Shown here one piece after another: positions 54,363 to 55,798 of a stretch of 55,798 bases of DNA. The notes below the pieces were generated by a model that saw only the letters and a program-made list of their open reading frames with translations, ran no database searches and was not told the origin of the DNA. This stretch comes from Flavobacteriaceae bacterium. Its GTDB lineage: Bacteria > Bacteroidota > Bacteroidia > Flavobacteriales > Flavobacteriaceae. The DNA lies in the NCBI GenBank assembly GCA_947373225.1, contig CANBWX010000005.1:1-55798 (forward strand). The letters are read 5' to 3'. Made by a program: the position numbers and the translations under genes. How positions within the stretch are numbered: the stretch's first letter is position 1; each line of letters starts with the position of its first letter.

Positions 54363-54692
54363 ATGGACTTACACGACCAATTAAAAAATTTATTTCCAGA
54401 TCACCAAGAATCGGAACCGGAAGAAGTTCAAGAGGAAGATCACGTGCTTTTTATTCAAAAAGAGCCCATGATTTGCAAATTCGAAAAGCGAAAAGGAAAA
54501 GCCACAACCATAATTGAAGGTTATGAAGGAACTGACGAAGATTTCAAAATCTTGGCAAAAGATATTAAAACCAAATTAAGCGTTGGCGGAACTTTTAAGG
54601 ATGATTCCATAATAATTCAAGGTGATTATCGCGATAAAATCATGCAAATTCTCAAAGAAAAAGGCTTCAAAGTAAAGCGCGTTGGCGGGTAA
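54363..54692 (+). CDS. SUI1/YciH-family translation factor-like protein
   Basis: 109 residues from the ATG at 54363; the longer frame from 54324 runs into the palindromic repeat and is not conserved. C-terminal SUI1 domain: CKFEKRKGKATTIIEGYEG, LAKDIKTKLSVGGTFKDDSIIIQGDY and the end GFKVKRVGG. Proteins of this type resemble eukaryotic eIF1 and bind the small ribosomal subunit. Its job in bacteria is uncertain. Confidence 0.92.
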   Translation: MDLHDQLKNLFPDHQESEPEEVQEEDHVLFIQKEPMICKFEKRKGKATTIIEGYEGTDEDFKILAKDIKTKLSVGGTFKDDSIIIQGDYRDKIMQILKEKGFKVKRVGG

Positions 54693-54754
54693 AATTAGAT
54701 TGCAGAATGCAGATTTCAGATTTAAAATATTAATTCACTTTGTGTGCTTTGCTA

Positions 54755-54786
54755 AAAACTTTGCGCCTTTGCGGTAAAAAATAAAC
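54755..54786. repeat. Short dispersed-repeat remnant before the nucleoside phosphorylase gene
   Basis: CTTTGCGCCTTTGCGG-like sequence within the 95-base spacer, an oligonucleotide family common upstream of Flavobacterium genes. The assignment as a repeat is from memory, since only one copy is in the window. Confidence 0.35.
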
Positions 54787-54787
54787 A

Positions 54788-55654
54788 ATGATACAATCAT
54801 CAGAATTGATACTAAATCCAGACGGAAGCGTGTATCATTTGAACTTATTACCCGAACATATTGCGCACGACATTATATTTGTGGGTGACCAAAATCGTGT
54901 CGAAAAAATTACGCAATTCTTTGATAGCATTGAGTTTTCGACGCAAAAAAGAGAGTTTAAAACCCAAACTGGAATTTTCAAAGGAAAAAGAATTACAGTG
55001 ATGTCTACAGGAATTGGTCCTGATAATATTGATATTGTGATGAACGAATTGGATGCTTTAGTCAACATTGATTTAAAAACGAGAAAACCAAAAGAAAACC
55101 TTACTTCTCTGAATATTATCCGAATAGGAACTTCGGGTTCGCTTCAAGCCGATATTCCTGTGGATAGTTTTGTGATGGGGAAATTCGGATTAGGATTAGA
55201 CAATATGCTCCGCTCCTATTTGATTGACGAAATCTCGGAAATTGAAATGGAAGATGCTTTCATCAAACACAGTAATTGGGATATGAGAAAAGGACGTCCT
55301 TATGTTATTTCTTGTTCTGATATACTGGAAAAACGAATGGAAAGCAATCGAATTTTCAAAGGAATTACAGGAACAGCTGGTGGATTTTATGGGCCTCAAG
55401 GAAGAGTTTTACGCTTGAATATTCAGGATGAAAATCTGAATTCTAAGATGGATAGCTTCGAATTTAATGGAATCCGAATGACCAATCTCGAAATGGAAAC
55501 GGGTGCTATTTATGGACTGGGAAAATTGATGGGACATCATTGTTTATCACTAAACGCCATTATTGCCAATCGTGCCAATGGTACTTTTAGCGAAGACCCC
55601 TACAAAGCCGTTGATGAATTGATTGCTTATGCTTTGGAGAAATTAGCGCAGTAA
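54788..55654 (+). CDS. Nucleoside phosphorylase (PNP/UDP family)
   Basis: 288 residues. VGDQNRVEKI near the start and IRIGTSGSLQADI for the phosphate loop, then ETGAIYGLGKLMGHHCLSLNAI with the nucleoside-binding Glu-Met-Glu (NLEMETGA) place it in the purine/uridine phosphorylase superfamily. It cleaves a nucleoside with phosphate to base and ribose-1-phosphate. The family member is closest in pattern to uridine phosphorylase; specificity is not certain. Confidence 0.88.
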   Translation: MIQSSELILNPDGSVYHLNLLPEHIAHDIIFVGDQNRVEKITQFFDSIEFSTQKREFKTQTGIFKGKRITVMSTGIGPDNIDIVMNELDALVNIDLKTRKPKENLTSLNIIRIGTSGSLQADIPVDSFVMGKFGLGLDNMLRSYLIDEISEIEMEDAFIKHSNWDMRKGRPYVISCSDILEKRMESNRIFKGITGTAGGFYGPQGRVLRLNIQDENLNSKMDSFEFNGIRMTNLEMETGAIYGLGKLMGHHCLSLNAIIANRANGTFSEDPYKAVDELIAYALEKLAQ

Positions 55655-55657
55655 ATT

Positions 55658-55798
55658 ATGGATTTAATTATAGAAACAAACCGATTAATTCTTAGAGAAT
55701 TAAAATTTTCTGATGCTGAATCATTTTATGCAATGGACAACAATCCTAATGTTCACAAATTTTTATGGAACAAACCTGTTAAAAATATAGAAGAAACG
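55658..55798 (+). CDS. GNAT acetyltransferase, 5' part
   Basis: Open from ATG 55658 to the end of the window (47 codons), so truncated by the window edge. The start IIETNRLILRELKFSDAESF is the characteristic beginning of the RimJ/RimL-type GNAT family. Three bases after the phosphorylase stop, so probably co-transcribed. Substrate unknown. Confidence 0.8.
   Translation, partial: MDLIIETNRLILRELKFSDAESFYAMDNNPNVHKFLWNKPVKNIEET

Overview
This is a chromosomal stretch of an AT-rich Bacteroidota genome, most likely Flavobacterium or a close relative in the Flavobacteriaceae. Pointers are the gene families (fused alpha/beta 2-oxoacid dehydrogenase E1, long class II IlvC, short LeuA, Bacteroidota-type DUF6155 and DUF6134 proteins), promoters of the type TTG-N17..23-TAnnTTTG, weak Shine-Dalgarno signals, and several dispersed palindromic repeats of the kind scattered through Flavobacterium genomes. 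No rRNA, tRNA, CRISPR array, insertion sequence or prophage was seen.

Layout: (a) 1-2613, end of a histidine operon (hisA', hisF, hisIE) with a small lipoprotein gene and a VOC-fold gene lodged between hisA and hisF. (b) 2740-8229, a tight four-gene plus-strand set: esterase with an N-terminal beta-sandwich, M17 leucyl aminopeptidase, ATP-grasp ligase, M1 aminopeptidase. (c) 8419-18842, a ten-gene minus-strand cluster that looks like an oxidative 3-keto-glycoside catabolic pathway: membrane-attached GMC dehydrogenase with its small subunit, cytochrome c, two Gfo/Idh/MocA oxidoreductases, a DUF1080 protein, three xylose-isomerase-like TIM barrels and an MFS sugar/nucleoside-type permease. Four of the products carry twin-arginine-like signals. 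(d) 19279-24697, a six-gene minus-strand amidoligase cluster: esterase, RimK/Ddl-like ATP-grasp, DinB-like protein, GCS2-family carboxylate-amine ligase, class I glutamine amidotransferase and a second ATP-grasp. It probably makes a small peptide-like or amidated metabolite whose identity is unknown. (e) 24949-35006, mostly housekeeping: thioesterase, MscS channel, DUF3817, DUF6155, two helicases, a fatty-acid-hydroxylase-fold protein, a DUF6134 protein, and a cNMP/CBS/DUF294 signalling protein paired with a DnaQ-like exonuclease whose first catalytic Asp is Ser.

(f) 35003-40469, a seven-gene minus-strand operon combining a type III polyketide synthase, a methyltransferase and a FAD oxidoreductase with its own ketosynthase, acyl carrier protein, FabZ-like dehydratase and phosphopantetheinyl transferase. 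It is a good candidate for making a methylated and oxidised phenolic lipid or alkylpyrone/quinone. (g) 40753-48710, the branched-chain amino acid operon leuA-leuB-ilvD-ilvB-ilvN-ilvC, without leuCD. (h) 48864-55798, a 514-aa unknown protein divergent from leuA, a lipoprotein, fused 2-oxoacid dehydrogenase E1, a 2-oxoglutarate/Fe(II) oxygenase, a SUI1/YciH protein, a nucleoside phosphorylase and the start of a GNAT acetyltransferase.

The strongest candidates for undescribed biology are the amidoligase cluster (d), possibly linked to the aminopeptidase/ATP-grasp set (b) on the other side of the sugar cluster, and the type III PKS operon (f). The dispersed repeats (37038-37113 and 50438-50543; 47429-47531; 54221-54346) are the most striking non-coding structures. 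All functional statements rest on reading motifs and gene context; no database search or structure prediction was run.
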